A program made the position numbers and the translations under genes. A DNA stretch of 64,000 nucleotides from Rhizobiales bacterium 64-17 (GTDB lineage Bacteria; Pseudomonadota; Alphaproteobacteria; Rhizobiales; Xanthobacteraceae). The notes below the pieces were generated by a model, which worked only from the letters and a program-made list of their open reading frames with translations, did not search any database and was not told the DNA's origin. How positions within the stretch are numbered: the first letter of the stretch is position 1; every line of letters begins with the position of its first letter. Below are positions 33,854 to 42,916 of the stretch, piece by piece. The stretch lies in assembly GCA_001899285.1 (NCBI GenBank), contig MKWA01000015.1, positions 106,809 through 170,808 of the forward strand, written 5' to 3'.

Positions 33854-36813
33854 GATCTGCCTCCGCCGAGCCACGCCCGCAGCTTCGTCAGAATGCCGGT
33901 GTCTGCCGATCCGCCCAAATCCTTCGTGAAACGCGCGAAAAACTGAGCGATCAATAACTTGGTTGCGCCAGAAATCAGTCGATGGCCGAGGCTTGCGACA
34001 CGCCCACCGACTGCGGCCGAATAACTGTATTGGATCGTCGTCTTGCCGTCGTCGGCGGGCGTCAACGTCACCAGGGCTGTCCCGCTGCCGAAACCGAGAT
34101 CGCCGGTCGCGTGACCCGCGAGACGGAAGCTTTCCGGCGCCTTGAGATCCTTGAGTTGAACGCGCGCATCATAGGCGCCGCCAATTCCGGCAATGCTGAT
34201 GGCGATCCGCGCGCTATAGCTATGCTGGCCGTGATCCTGAAGCGTTTCGCAGCCGGGTATCGCGTTTTGCAGGGCGTTAGGATCGAGCAGACGCGCCCAT
34301 ACGACGTCCGGCGGCGCTTGCACGACAACCAAGCCTTTGCCTTCGACTTTGCGGCCCGCCATGGCATCGGGTGCGTCGGCCGGCCGTTGCATGGCCTCGA
34401 CTGGAGCCTCGCTTTTGCCGTGCATCGCATTCCACACCCGTGCAGGGGTGAGCGGCAGGCTGACGTCGCGGCCGATCGCGTCGGCCACGGCATTGGCGAT
34501 GGCTGCGGGCGCGATCATCGAGCAGCCGTCGCCCATGCCTTTTGCGCCCAGACGATTGGCTTTGGTGGGCGAGCAGATGTGATCGATATTGACGTCCGGC
34601 ATCTCGGCCGCGGTTGGGCACAGATAGTCAGCAAAAGTCGATGACAGCAGAACCCCCTGCGGATCGTAGGCGAGCTGCTCGAATAGCGCCGCACCGACGC
34701 CATGAGCGAGGCCGCCCCAGATCTGACCCTTCACCATGGCCGGGTTAAGCTGATTACCGATGTCGTGGACACTGCCGTATTTGCGGATATGAACGCGGCC
34801 GCTGTCGCGGTCGACCTCGACCGCGACGACATCACAGAGAAAAGCATAGGTCAGCGACGAGCGGATGCGATCTGCTTGATCCGGCCCCGTCAGGCTCAGC
34901 GGTGAAAATACCGCCACCTCGCGGATTCCGGCTGGCACGCCGGCGGGTAACGCGACAGCATTCCAGTGCGTTTGTGCAGCCAGGCGTCGAATGGGGATCG
35001 AAATATTCCGGCCGTCGGTTGTCGACGCATGACCATTGGCAAGTTGAATCTTGTCCGGCGATGCGTCGAGCGCCTCGGCGGCCAGCAGCTTGAGCTTTTG
35101 TCCGACATTCTCGGCAGCGATTTTCACGGCCGATGTGACCGCGACGGAAAAGCGGTTGGCATAGTTGCCGGACGTGATCGACCAGCCGTCGGTCAGTGTG
35201 TCGAGCTCGGTGATAACCTCGATGCTGGCCGGATCAACGCCAAGTTCATCGGCAGCCACCTGGGCAACGACGGTGGCGTGGCCCTGGCCATTGGGCGTGC
35301 TGCCGACATTGACGACAATCGATCCCATCGGGTCGATCGTCAGCGTGGCCGACGCGGCACCGCCGGATTTCGGCGATCCCTTTGCGCGCTCTTCGGCCGT
35401 CAATGCGGCATTGATGTAGCCCATATTCGAGCCGGACGTTTCGACCGCGGCGCCAATCCCGATCCCGAATAGCCGGCCTTCAGCCCGCGCCGTGTCGCGC
35501 TCTTTCAGCAGTTCGGCATAGCCGGCTGCGTTCATCGCGAGAGCGAGTGTGTTGTGATAGTTGCCGCTGTCGAGCAGGGAGCCCGACGGGCAATCGTAGG
35601 GAAATTCGTCAGAACGGATGAAATTCCGCATGCGGATATCGGCCTTGTCGATGCCGAGCTTGTCCGCAGCGACATCCATCAATCGCTCAAGCGGATAGAA
35701 ATATTGCGGGGCTCCGAAGCCGCGGTTGAGACCGGTCGGGACTTGATTGGTAACCACGGCGGCGTTTTCGACCGCAATATGCCGCACGCGGTAGGGGCCA
35801 TTGAGCGTACCGTGCATTCGGTAGAGTGAAGCCGGTTCCGGCGCCCGCATATAAGCGCCGACATTCTCGGTCTGCCGTAACCGCAACCCGAGCAATTCGC
35901 CGCCATCACTGAACGCGCCTTCGATATCGGTCAGCCGGTCCGTGGCACTGGAAGACGCGGCAAGATGCTCGAGCCTGTCCTCGATCCATTTCACGGGAAC
36001 GCCGAGTTTCCGCGACACCACGGCCATCAGGACGATATAGGGGAAAACGCCCTGTTTGATGCCGAAGCTGCCGCCGCTGGCGGGTGGTGAGATCAGACGC
36101 AGACGCTGGCTCGGCACACCAAGCGCCGCAGACATCACCGGATGGATCGTGAATGGTCCCTGGAAGTTCGACCATACGGTATAACGGTCAGGTGCGCGCT
36201 CGAAATTAGCGATCACACCGTAGGTTTCGATCGGCGTGGAGTGAACCCGAGGGTGGTGATTGCTGTAGCTGAAAATATGTTGGGCTGTAGCAAATGCCTG
36301 CTCAGGATCGCCGTAGCGGAATGTCCGCCGATGGACGACGTTCGATCCGACTTCGTCGTGCAGGACAGCCGATGCGGGGTCGAGCGCAAACTTTGGGTCG
36401 ACGACAGGCGGCAGCGGTTCGTATTCGACGTCGATGAGTGCAAGTGCGTCCTCAGCCAGATATCGGTCGGCTGCCACGACCACCGCGACCGGTTCGCCGA
36501 AATATCGCACCTTGCCGACGGCGCAGGGATAATACTTCGCTGCTAGCTTGAGTGCGCTCGCGAGCGGGCGAGAGAGTTGCGCGATATCCTGCCCGGTCAC
36601 GACACCGGTGACGCCCGGCGCTTGTTCGGCTCTGGTTGCATCGATCCGCAGGATCCGGGCATGCGCATGTGGACTGCGCAAGATCGCGGCGTGACGAATT
36701 CCTGCTATGGGTTCGAGATCGTCGATGAACCGGGCATTCCCGGTCAAAAGCGCAGCGTCCTCGCGCCGCTCGGTGGCCTGTCCAACCCAGCGATTTTCCT
36801 CTAGCGACGACAT
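33850..36813 (-). CDS. Molybdenum hydroxylase large subunit fused to a CoxG (SRPBCC) domain
   Basis: 987 residues. Residues 1-815 form the Mo-cofactor subunit of the xanthine/aldehyde/CO dehydrogenase family (WVGQATERREDAALLTG start, SPPASGGSFGIKQG, TGLNRGFGAPQ). Residues 822-970 form a CoxG-like SRPBCC domain beginning KVEGKGLVVVQAPPDVVW; this is usually a separate protein. The residue aligned with the catalytic glutamate of the family (KGVGE in most) is Asp762 (KGMGDG). No CoxL-type active-site cysteine loop is present. It would hydroxylate an aromatic, heteroaromatic or aldehyde substrate with water. ATG 36813 lies only 10 nt from an operator, so the mRNA leader is very short. Confidence 0.9.
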   Translation of the reverse strand: MSSLEENRWVGQATERREDAALLTGNARFIDDLEPIAGIRHAAILRSPHAHARILRIDATRAEQAPGVTGVVTGQDIAQLSRPLASALKLAAKYYPCAVGKVRYFGEPVAVVVAADRYLAEDALALIDVEYEPLPPVVDPKFALDPASAVLHDEVGSNVVHRRTFRYGDPEQAFATAQHIFSYSNHHPRVHSTPIETYGVIANFERAPDRYTVWSNFQGPFTIHPVMSAALGVPSQRLRLISPPASGGSFGIKQGVFPYIVLMAVVSRKLGVPVKWIEDRLEHLAASSSATDRLTDIEGAFSDGGELLGLRLRQTENVGAYMRAPEPASLYRMHGTLNGPYRVRHIAVENAAVVTNQVPTGLNRGFGAPQYFYPLERLMDVAADKLGIDKADIRMRNFIRSDEFPYDCPSGSLLDSGNYHNTLALAMNAAGYAELLKERDTARAEGRLFGIGIGAAVETSGSNMGYINAALTAEERAKGSPKSGGAASATLTIDPMGSIVVNVGSTPNGQGHATVVAQVAADELGVDPASIEVITELDTLTDGWSITSGNYANRFSVAVTSAVKIAAENVGQKLKLLAAEALDASPDKIQLANGHASTTDGRNISIPIRRLAAQTHWNAVALPAGVPAGIREVAVFSPLSLTGPDQADRIRSSLTYAFLCDVVAVEVDRDSGRVHIRKYGSVHDIGNQLNPAMVKGQIWGGLAHGVGAALFEQLAYDPQGVLLSSTFADYLCPTAAEMPDVNIDHICSPTKANRLGAKGMGDGCSMIAPAAIANAVADAIGRDVSLPLTPARVWNAMHGKSEAPVEAMQRPADAPDAMAGRKVEGKGLVVVQAPPDVVWARLLDPNALQNAIPGCETLQDHGQHSYSARIAISIAGIGGAYDARVQLKDLKAPESFRLAGHATGDLGFGSGTALVTLTPADDGKTTIQYSYSAAVGGRVASLGHRLISGATKLLIAQFFARFTKDLGGSADTGILTKLRAWLGGGRS

Positions 36814-36822
36814 GGACAAAAG

Positions 36823-36891
36823 GTATACAATTCTGGATCAATAACAAGAGCTTTACGCGGTAAACCTCGATTTTTGGCGAGAATTGTATAC
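36823..36891. promoter_or_regulatory. Paired GTATAC operators, 63 bp apart (hydroxylase / ligase divergent promoter)
   Basis: GTATACAATTCT (36823-36834) is repeated as its exact reverse complement AGAATTGTATAC (36880-36891). The GTATAC cores are 63 bp apart. At the midpoint sits TTTACGCGGTAAA (36852-36864), another inverted repeat. The right core contains TATACT, a good -10 for the rightward ligase gene at 36930. The left core lies just before the hydroxylase start. A shared regulator would therefore control both directions. Confidence 0.75.
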
Positions 36892-36929
36892 TGATCTTGC
36901 CCGAGTCGAGGTCCGATGGGAGAAAACTG

Positions 36930-38522
36930 ATGAAGGCACATCAAGTGACGGTCGATCCGGATCGCGCCTGGGAGATCACGTTTGCGCCGGTTTTCAACGT
37001 GACCGTGCCTTTTCTCGACCGCCACCTTGATGAAGGACGCCAGAATTTCGTGGTTGCCCGCTGGCGTGATCGTGATCTGACCATTGGTGAGATGGCGCGA
37101 AACGTCAACCGGACCGCAAATCTGTTGAAGCGGCTGGGCATCAAGCCGGGTGAGCGCGTGATGCTGCTGCTTCGCGATCATCCGTCTTTTTATTACGCGT
37201 TCCTGGGCGCCTGTCGGGCAGGCATTGTGCCGATCCCGGTCAATTATTTTCTGCGTGCGGCCGATTATGCGTACATGCTGAAGGATTCACAGGCGCGGGT
37301 CGTTTTTGCCTGCAAGGACGTGATGCCTGAGATCGAAGCGGCGCTGAAGAGTGGCGATCACGCGGTCCGGTATCAAATCTCGAGCGACGATCCGTCCACG
37401 GACTGGCAGAAGCTCGACGACCTTCTTCAGTCCGAATCGGACATCTGCGCGCCCCAGGAAACCACGGCGGACACAGATTGTTTCTGGCTTTATTCCTCGG
37501 GGTCGACCGGCTCGCCGAAGGCGTCGGTGCATCAACACAAGGATATGATCTTCACGTCGCAGCTTTACGGTGTCGGCATTGCTCAGATCAAACCGGGCGA
37601 TGTGATGTTTTCTCCGGCAAAGCTGTTTTTCGCCTACGGCCTTGGTAATTCGTTGAGCTTTCCGCTGTGGATCGGCGCGACCATTACGCTATTGGAAGAA
37701 CGCCCGACGCCCGAAAATACGCTCGACGCTATCACTCGTTTCAAACCGTCGGTGTATTTCGGCATCCCGACGCTCTATGCGGGGCAGATCGCGGCTCTCG
37801 AGCGCGGATACAAAGCGGACTTGTCGTCGCTACGTTTCTGCCCGACGGGGGGCGAAATCTTGCCCACACCCTTGTTGCACAAATGGCGCAAGCAGACCGG
37901 CCTCGACATCTACGATTCGATCGGATCGAGCGAAGTCTTGCACTTCTATACCTCGAACCGTCCGGATGCGTTTCGCGAAGGTTCCGCGGGGCAGATCGTG
38001 CCTGGGTATGAGGGGAAGGTGCTTGGCGAATCCGGCACGGAAGTCGGGGCCGACGAGGTTGGCCAGTTGTGGATTCGCGGCGAAAGCGCCGCCAAATACT
38101 ATTGGAATAAACCTGAGAAGACCGCGGAATCGATGCGGGATGGCTGGTTCGGAACCGGCGACATGGTGAGCCGGGACGCTGACGGTTATTACTATTTCTG
38201 CGGTCGCGGCAACGACATGCTCAAGGTCGGTGGCATCTGGGTGTCGCCATCGGAGATGGAATCCGCACTTGTCTCGCATCCATCTGTGCTGGAAGCGGCC
38301 GTGATCGGTGCTCCCGACGAAAATGGTCTCATCAAGCCGAAGGCATTCGTGGTTCGGCGCGATGGCCAGAGCGGCAGCGACGGGGATGCCGTGGAGTTGA
38401 CCAATTTCCTGAAAACAAAACTGGCGCCATTCAAATATCCACGTTGGATTCGCTTTGTCGACGAACTTCCGAAGACTGCGTCGGGAAAGATTCAGCGATT
38501 TCGCCTTCGTGACATTCCCTGA
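36930..38522 (+). CDS. Benzoate-CoA ligase-family AMP-forming ligase
   Basis: 530 residues, the usual size of benzoate-CoA ligases. The P-loop is WLYSSGSTGSPKASVHQH; the A5 motif is DSIGSSEVLHFYTSN; the A7-A8 region is WFGTGDMVSRDADGYYYF then GRGNDMLKVGGIWVSP; the A10 lysine is in PKTASGKIQRF. It should make an aryl-CoA from an acid, ATP and CoA in the cytoplasm. The ATG at 36930 follows GATGGGAGAAAACTG. It is first of three rightward genes and divergent from the molybdenum hydroxylase, consistent with activation of the hydroxylated or unmodified acid. Confidence 0.9.
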   Translation: MKAHQVTVDPDRAWEITFAPVFNVTVPFLDRHLDEGRQNFVVARWRDRDLTIGEMARNVNRTANLLKRLGIKPGERVMLLLRDHPSFYYAFLGACRAGIVPIPVNYFLRAADYAYMLKDSQARVVFACKDVMPEIEAALKSGDHAVRYQISSDDPSTDWQKLDDLLQSESDICAPQETTADTDCFWLYSSGSTGSPKASVHQHKDMIFTSQLYGVGIAQIKPGDVMFSPAKLFFAYGLGNSLSFPLWIGATITLLEERPTPENTLDAITRFKPSVYFGIPTLYAGQIAALERGYKADLSSLRFCPTGGEILPTPLLHKWRKQTGLDIYDSIGSSEVLHFYTSNRPDAFREGSAGQIVPGYEGKVLGESGTEVGADEVGQLWIRGESAAKYYWNKPEKTAESMRDGWFGTGDMVSRDADGYYYFCGRGNDMLKVGGIWVSPSEMESALVSHPSVLEAAVIGAPDENGLIKPKAFVVRRDGQSGSDGDAVELTNFLKTKLAPFKYPRWIRFVDELPKTASGKIQRFRLRDIP

Positions 38523-38549
38523 TCATCAAGAGCATGCAAGGAGCACTTC

Positions 38550-39302
38550 ATGGGTGACGCACTCGCCTGGCGCCGGAAATATGGGATCGTAACCCCTTCG
38601 ACGAACACGATGGTGCAGCCGGATTACGATAATCTGCGTCCGCCAGGTGTCACCAATCACATTGCGCGGATGCACATTCCGGACGAACCGGTGCGCAGTG
38701 ACGATGATTTTAATGAACTTATTCGCCGCATTGACGTCGCACTTGAGGATGCGATCGATCGAGTCCTCACTTGTCGGCCGCAACATCTGATCCTTGGCAT
38801 TTCGGCCGAAAGTATCTGGGGCGGAGGTACCGAGCCCAGCCGGAAAATCGCCAAGCGCATCAAGGCACGCGCCGGCGACTTGCCGGTGACGCAGGCTGCG
38901 GACGCGCTGCCGGCAGCGTTTCAGGCCATGGGGATTCGGAAGAAGATCGGCCTCGTGACGCCTTATTTTCCGGTGGCGCAGAAGCATCTTGATGCGTTCT
39001 TTGCTGAATTTGGCTTGCAGGTTGCGCGCGCCGAACATCTTTGCGGCGAAGGCCCGGTGGAGATCGGCTACATCAGCGAGCAGCGTTTGATCGCGGCGCT
39101 GAAGAAAGTCGACGGCGACGATATCGACGGGATTGTGCAGTTTGGCGCCAATCTGGCGATGCAACGTGTCGCTGCGGAAGGCGAGCGCTGGCTCAATAAA
39201 CCGGTACTGGCGGTCAATACGGTGACGTACTGGCATGCTCTTCGTACCGGAGGGATCGCCGACAAGGTGCACGGGTTCGGCCGCATCATGTGGGAGCACT
39301 AG
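38550..39302 (+). CDS. Arylmalonate decarboxylase / maleate isomerase superfamily protein lacking both active-site Cys
   Basis: 250 residues. The N-terminal YGIVTPSTNTMVQPDYDNLR is the signature of the arylmalonate decarboxylase/maleate cis-trans isomerase family. These enzymes use one or two cysteines. Here the first site reads LILGISAESIWGG (residues 80-92) with no Cys. At the second, the position of the usual C-(G/T)-N-L is Gly199 in IVQFGANLA. It may be a non-thiol decarboxylase, isomerase or binding protein. It lies 28 nt after the ligase and 5 nt before the MaoC gene, so it belongs to the pathway. Confidence 0.8.
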   Translation: MGDALAWRRKYGIVTPSTNTMVQPDYDNLRPPGVTNHIARMHIPDEPVRSDDDFNELIRRIDVALEDAIDRVLTCRPQHLILGISAESIWGGGTEPSRKIAKRIKARAGDLPVTQAADALPAAFQAMGIRKKIGLVTPYFPVAQKHLDAFFAEFGLQVARAEHLCGEGPVEIGYISEQRLIAALKKVDGDDIDGIVQFGANLAMQRVAAEGERWLNKPVLAVNTVTYWHALRTGGIADKVHGFGRIMWEH

Positions 39303-39306
39303 AGCG

Positions 39307-39762
39307 ATGCGCAGCCCTTATTTCGACGATCTGAAGGTTGGCGACATCTTCAAAACGCCGGGTGTGACCATCACCGATGAGGCGATTATCGATTTTTCGC
39401 TGAAATACGATCCGCAGTACTTTCATATGGATCGTGAGGCGGCGCAGAAATCGATCTTTGGTGGCCTGGTGGCCAGCGGCTTCCAGATTCTTGCTTTGGG
39501 GTTTCGCCTGACGTTCGACAGCGGGTTGCTCGTCAACAATCTCGGCGGCAACGCCGCCGATGAAGTCCGCTGGGTGAAAACGGTGAAGGCGATGGAAACG
39601 ATCTCCGTCGTCGCAGAGGTTGTTGAGCTCAAGCCGTTGGCGTCCAAGCCGGATCGCGGCATGGTCAAGTTCAAATATACGATCGTGAATCAGGCGGGGG
39701 AGCCGGTGACGACTTATATCCTGACTCAGTTCTTCAAGCGTCGGGTTGAGACTGCCGCATAG
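39307..39762 (+). CDS. MaoC-like hydratase/dehydratase
   Basis: A single-hotdog protein of 151 residues. The active-site segment FSLKYDPQYFHMD (about 34-46) keeps the Asp and His of R-hydratases in altered wording. FGGLVASGFQILALGF follows as in MaoC proteins. It would hydrate an enoyl-CoA (or ring-diene CoA) made in the pathway. It is the last gene of the rightward unit from 36930. A GCCGA-TCAT-TCGGC hairpin spans the gap to the convergent lyase gene. Confidence 0.87.
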   Translation: MRSPYFDDLKVGDIFKTPGVTITDEAIIDFSLKYDPQYFHMDREAAQKSIFGGLVASGFQILALGFRLTFDSGLLVNNLGGNAADEVRWVKTVKAMETISVVAEVVELKPLASKPDRGMVKFKYTIVNQAGEPVTTYILTQFFKRRVETAA

Positions 39763-39768
39763 AGCCGA

Positions 39769-40677
39769 TCATTCGGCCGCTTGCGGGCGGCTGCGCGCCC
39801 ACGGCACGATGTGCCCGCCGCGCGCCGCCTGCAGCATCGTGGCGGCGGTGCCGACGGCTGCCAGCAGGGCGTTGAAATCGATCCCCGTTTCAAAGCCGAC
39901 ATCGTTGAACATGAAGACAAGATCTTCAGTGGCGACGTTGCCGGACGCGCCCGGCGCAAACGGACAACCGCCAAGCCCGGCAATCGAGCTGTCGAAGCGC
40001 CGTACGCCGGCTTCCGCAGCCGTCCATGCCAACGCGGTCCCAAGTCCGCGCGTATCGTGGAAATGCGCGGCTACGTGAGAGTCATCATAGCGGTTGATAG
40101 CTTCCTGGAATACGTCCTTGACCTGGCGCGGATTGGCCGCGCCGATGGTATCGGCAATCGCCAACTCGTCAGCGCCCGCTGTTCGCATCCGGTCGAGGAG
40201 TTCGAACAGTACCCGCGGTGGCGTAAGCCCCTCGAAAGGACAGGCGAAGGCAGCGGCGATATAGGCGCGGGCGAACAAGCCCTCGTCCTTGGCGCGCCGA
40301 ACCACACGTTCGCAAACCTCGGTCGCCTGGACGAGCGACATGCCGATGTTCTTCTGATTGAGCCCCTCCGTCGCTGACAGAACCACGGCGATGCCCGTTG
40401 CTCCTGCGGCGAGGGCTCGTTCATACCCGCGTTCGTTCGGGATGAGGCAGGTATAGCGAAGGCTGCGATCCTGCGGCAGAAGGCGCAGAAATTCCGCTGC
40501 ATCAGCGAGTTGCGGCACGTGTTTGGGGCTCACAAAGCTCGTGGCTTCGAAGTCCCGGATACCGGCAGCCCTCAGAGTATGGAACAGCGCAAGCTTCTGA
40601 TCCGTCGAAAGGATCGATGGCTGATTCTGCAGCCCATCGCGTAAACCGACTTCGTTGATGAGGATGCGTTCCGTCAT
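39769..40677 (-). CDS. HMG-CoA lyase-like enzyme
   Basis: 302 residues of the HMG-CoA lyase family, TIM-barrel metal enzymes that cleave a 3-hydroxy-3-methylglutaryl- or citramalyl-type CoA ester to a short CoA and an oxo acid. Seen are the substrate/metal segment NEVGLRDGLQNQP (about 8-20), the metal histidines in AHFHDTRG, and the signature GLGGCPFAPGASGNVATED with the catalytic Cys. It overlaps the CoA-transferase by ATGA. Together they suggest CoA transfer to a dicarboxylate-type intermediate, followed by carbon-carbon cleavage late in the pathway. Confidence 0.9.
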   Translation of the reverse strand: MTERILINEVGLRDGLQNQPSILSTDQKLALFHTLRAAGIRDFEATSFVSPKHVPQLADAAEFLRLLPQDRSLRYTCLIPNERGYERALAAGATGIAVVLSATEGLNQKNIGMSLVQATEVCERVVRRAKDEGLFARAYIAAAFACPFEGLTPPRVLFELLDRMRTAGADELAIADTIGAANPRQVKDVFQEAINRYDDSHVAAHFHDTRGLGTALAWTAAEAGVRRFDSSIAGLGGCPFAPGASGNVATEDLVFMFNDVGFETGIDFNALLAAVGTAATMLQAARGGHIVPWARSRPQAAE

Positions 40678-41873
40678 CCCACAACTCCGGCGGCGCGCAA
40701 TGAGCTGATCTCCTGGTTGTCGAGCCCGGCAAAATTGCGCAGCACCTCATCGGTGTGCTCGCCAATCAGAGGCGGGGAGGTGTAGATCTCGTCATTGGTT
40801 TCCGACAGCTTGACGGGGTTTCCGGGCATTTGCACCGGGCGCCCGTTCGGGTGCGCCACCGTGATAATCATATTCCGCGCGACAACTTGCGGGTCGCTCA
40901 CCGCATGCTCGAACTGATTGACGGGCGCGCAGGGAATGCGCCGCTCGTTCAATTTTTCCAGCCAGAATTCGCACGTTTCCTTTTCAAAGGCATCCTGCAA
41001 AGTGCTGTTGATGAACGCTTTGTCCGCCAACCGCCCCGGCTGATGATTGTATTTCTGATCTTTCAAAGCCGGAATCTGCAGGAGTTCGACCAGTGCTTGC
41101 CAGAAGTTGTCGGTGATGACGGCGATGATTAATGATCGGGTCTTGGTCGGGTAGACATCATAAGGAACGTGAACGAAGTGCCCATTACCGAGCGCTCCAG
41201 GATTCTTCCCCGACAGGAAGTACATCGTCGCCATATAGTTGAGCAGCGAGATTTGTGCATCCAGCATGGAGATATCGACATGCTGTCCGCGCCCGGTCAG
41301 GGTGCGCGCATGCAATGCGGCAAGGACGCCCATCGCGCCGAACATGCCGCCGCTCAGATCGCCGATCGGGATGCCGGCCCGCATCGGTCGGCCGCCTTCC
41401 TCGCCGGTGATCGACATACCGCCGCCCATGCCTTGAGCCACCATGTCAAAGGCTGGTCGGTCGGGGGCAGGGCCGGTCTCGCCAAATCCCGTGACGGAGC
41501 ATGTGATGATGCGGGGATTAATGCTTGATAGTGTCTCGTGGTCCAGCCCGAGACGTTTGGTGACGCCGCGGCTGAAATTGTCGAAGACGACGTCGGCTTT
41601 TTTTACAAGGCGCTGGACCAAAGCTTGCCCTTGCTTGGATTTCAAATCGATGCAGATGCTGCGCTTGTTTCGATTGAGCGTCAGAAAATAGGCGCCCATT
41701 CCATCGACGGAATTTTCCGGATCTTGTGCAAGCAATTTTCGCGTGCCCTCGCCGGATATCGGCGGCTCGATCTTGATTGTCTGCGCGCCGAAATCGGCGA
41801 GCAGCATGGTACCGTAGGGCCCGGCAAGCATGTGCGTAAGATCAAGAACGACGATGTCCGACAAAGGCCGCAT
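40674..41873 (-). CDS. CaiB/BaiF family (class III) CoA-transferase
   Basis: A 399-residue family III CoA-transferase. Landmarks are IVVLDLTHMLAGPYGTMLLAD, LNRNKRSICIDLKSKQG, NPRIITCSVTGFGETGP and the catalytic Asp in GIPIGDLSGG (Asp172). The start at 41873 has only a weak ribosome site but lies 23 nt after the upstream stop. With the lyase and the NMT1-type binding protein it forms the leftward unit from the operator pair at 42.9 kb. The substrate is probably a dicarboxylic or branched acid of this pathway. Confidence 0.9.
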   Translation of the reverse strand: MRPLSDIVVLDLTHMLAGPYGTMLLADFGAQTIKIEPPISGEGTRKLLAQDPENSVDGMGAYFLTLNRNKRSICIDLKSKQGQALVQRLVKKADVVFDNFSRGVTKRLGLDHETLSSINPRIITCSVTGFGETGPAPDRPAFDMVAQGMGGGMSITGEEGGRPMRAGIPIGDLSGGMFGAMGVLAALHARTLTGRGQHVDISMLDAQISLLNYMATMYFLSGKNPGALGNGHFVHVPYDVYPTKTRSLIIAVITDNFWQALVELLQIPALKDQKYNHQPGRLADKAFINSTLQDAFEKETCEFWLEKLNERRIPCAPVNQFEHAVSDPQVVARNMIITVAHPNGRPVQMPGNPVKLSETNDEIYTSPPLIGEHTDEVLRNFAGLDNQEISSLRAAGVVG

Positions 41874-41896
41874 TGATGAGGTCCGTGCCTGTCCTG

Positions 41897-42871
41897 TTAT
41901 GAAATGAAATAGTCGTCCGTGAGCGCCGCCCAGGCCGCGCCGTTCTGTTTGCAGAACGCAGCCGCGTCGACAACAAGCTTACGATCGGCAGCGTTGTTCA
42001 TTCGCCCGCCGATGAAGCGCAGGCGTTTGGAATCATAGGCGGTATAAAGTGTCGCCGGCTCGACCTTCAGCCTCTTTGCTGCAAGATCCAGCGCCTCATG
42101 GGGATTGGACTTGATCCCATTGATGCATTCGGAAATCGTATCGCTAATGCGTTTGCCGATATCGCCCTTGAGGACCGGGCGCCGGACCGCAATTCCGAAA
42201 TAGGGGAGGTCCTCTTTCGTCTTGTTCCGATAGCCTTCGCCGAAATTGAAGATCGGCTTGATTGATTTATCCTTCGCCATGCCGATGCTGACATTCGGCT
42301 CCCAGGCGAGCGCGGCAGGCGCGTTACCTGCCATCAGCATGGTGACGGCTTGAGCCGGATTCGGGACGTTTTGAACCGTGATGTCTTTTTCAAGTTCGAG
42401 GCCGTGCAACGCGCGGATCAGGACTTTGGAGATCTGATAAGTGCCCGACGCCATGACCGCCGCGATCGTCTTGCCTTTCATTTCCGCGATCGATGAAGGA
42501 CCGTCGGCGCGGCCGAGCAGGTTGATCATGTCTGCGGTCACCAGCGTCGATACGAGCTGGACCGGAAAACCGCGATGCCGCAGCTCGGCGGTCGAATCCC
42601 ACCCTGCCACGGCCAGATCGAATGTTCCTGCGGCAAAATCGTTCAGATAGCTGCCCACGGACACGTAGGTGTTGATCGACGACATGTCGATGCCGTGTTT
42701 CAGATCGAAGCGCTTGGCCGACATATATTCGTCGATGATGACGCTGAACCCTGTCGAAAGCGCTGCATATTTCACGCGGATTGGATCGGCGGCGCGTACG
42801 ATCGATGGGGCGAAGATTGCGGCGCTTGCGGCGAGCTGCATCACGTTTCGGCGGTTTATCAACGTGCTCAT
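41897..42871 (-). CDS. NMT1/SsuA/TauA-type ABC transporter substrate-binding protein
   Basis: 324 residues with a twin-arginine-like signal (NRRNVMQLAASAAIFAPSIVRA). The mature part has the type 2 periplasmic binding fold: VKYAALSTGFSVIIDEY, DLAVAGWDSTAELRHRGFPVQLVS (two runs), and NAPAALAWEPNV. It serves the permease and ATPase encoded divergently at 43020-44554. ATG at 42871 follows GGAGGGAAAC. Family ligands include sulfonates, nitrate, thiamine precursors and phthalate-like aromatics. A ligand related to the UbiD substrate fits the context. Confidence 0.88.
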   Translation of the reverse strand: MSTLINRRNVMQLAASAAIFAPSIVRAADPIRVKYAALSTGFSVIIDEYMSAKRFDLKHGIDMSSINTYVSVGSYLNDFAAGTFDLAVAGWDSTAELRHRGFPVQLVSTLVTADMINLLGRADGPSSIAEMKGKTIAAVMASGTYQISKVLIRALHGLELEKDITVQNVPNPAQAVTMLMAGNAPAALAWEPNVSIGMAKDKSIKPIFNFGEGYRNKTKEDLPYFGIAVRRPVLKGDIGKRISDTISECINGIKSNPHEALDLAAKRLKVEPATLYTAYDSKRLRFIGGRMNNAADRKLVVDAAAFCKQNGAAWAALTDDYFIS

Positions 42872-42916
42872 GTTTCCCTCCACGGCGATTTTGGCTGTTT
42901 CTTTCTTGGTTTAATT

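Noticed and set aside
33850..36813. True carbon monoxide dehydrogenase (CoxL)
   Set aside because: The characteristic CoxL active-site cysteine loop is absent and the catalytic Glu position is Asp; family membership only.
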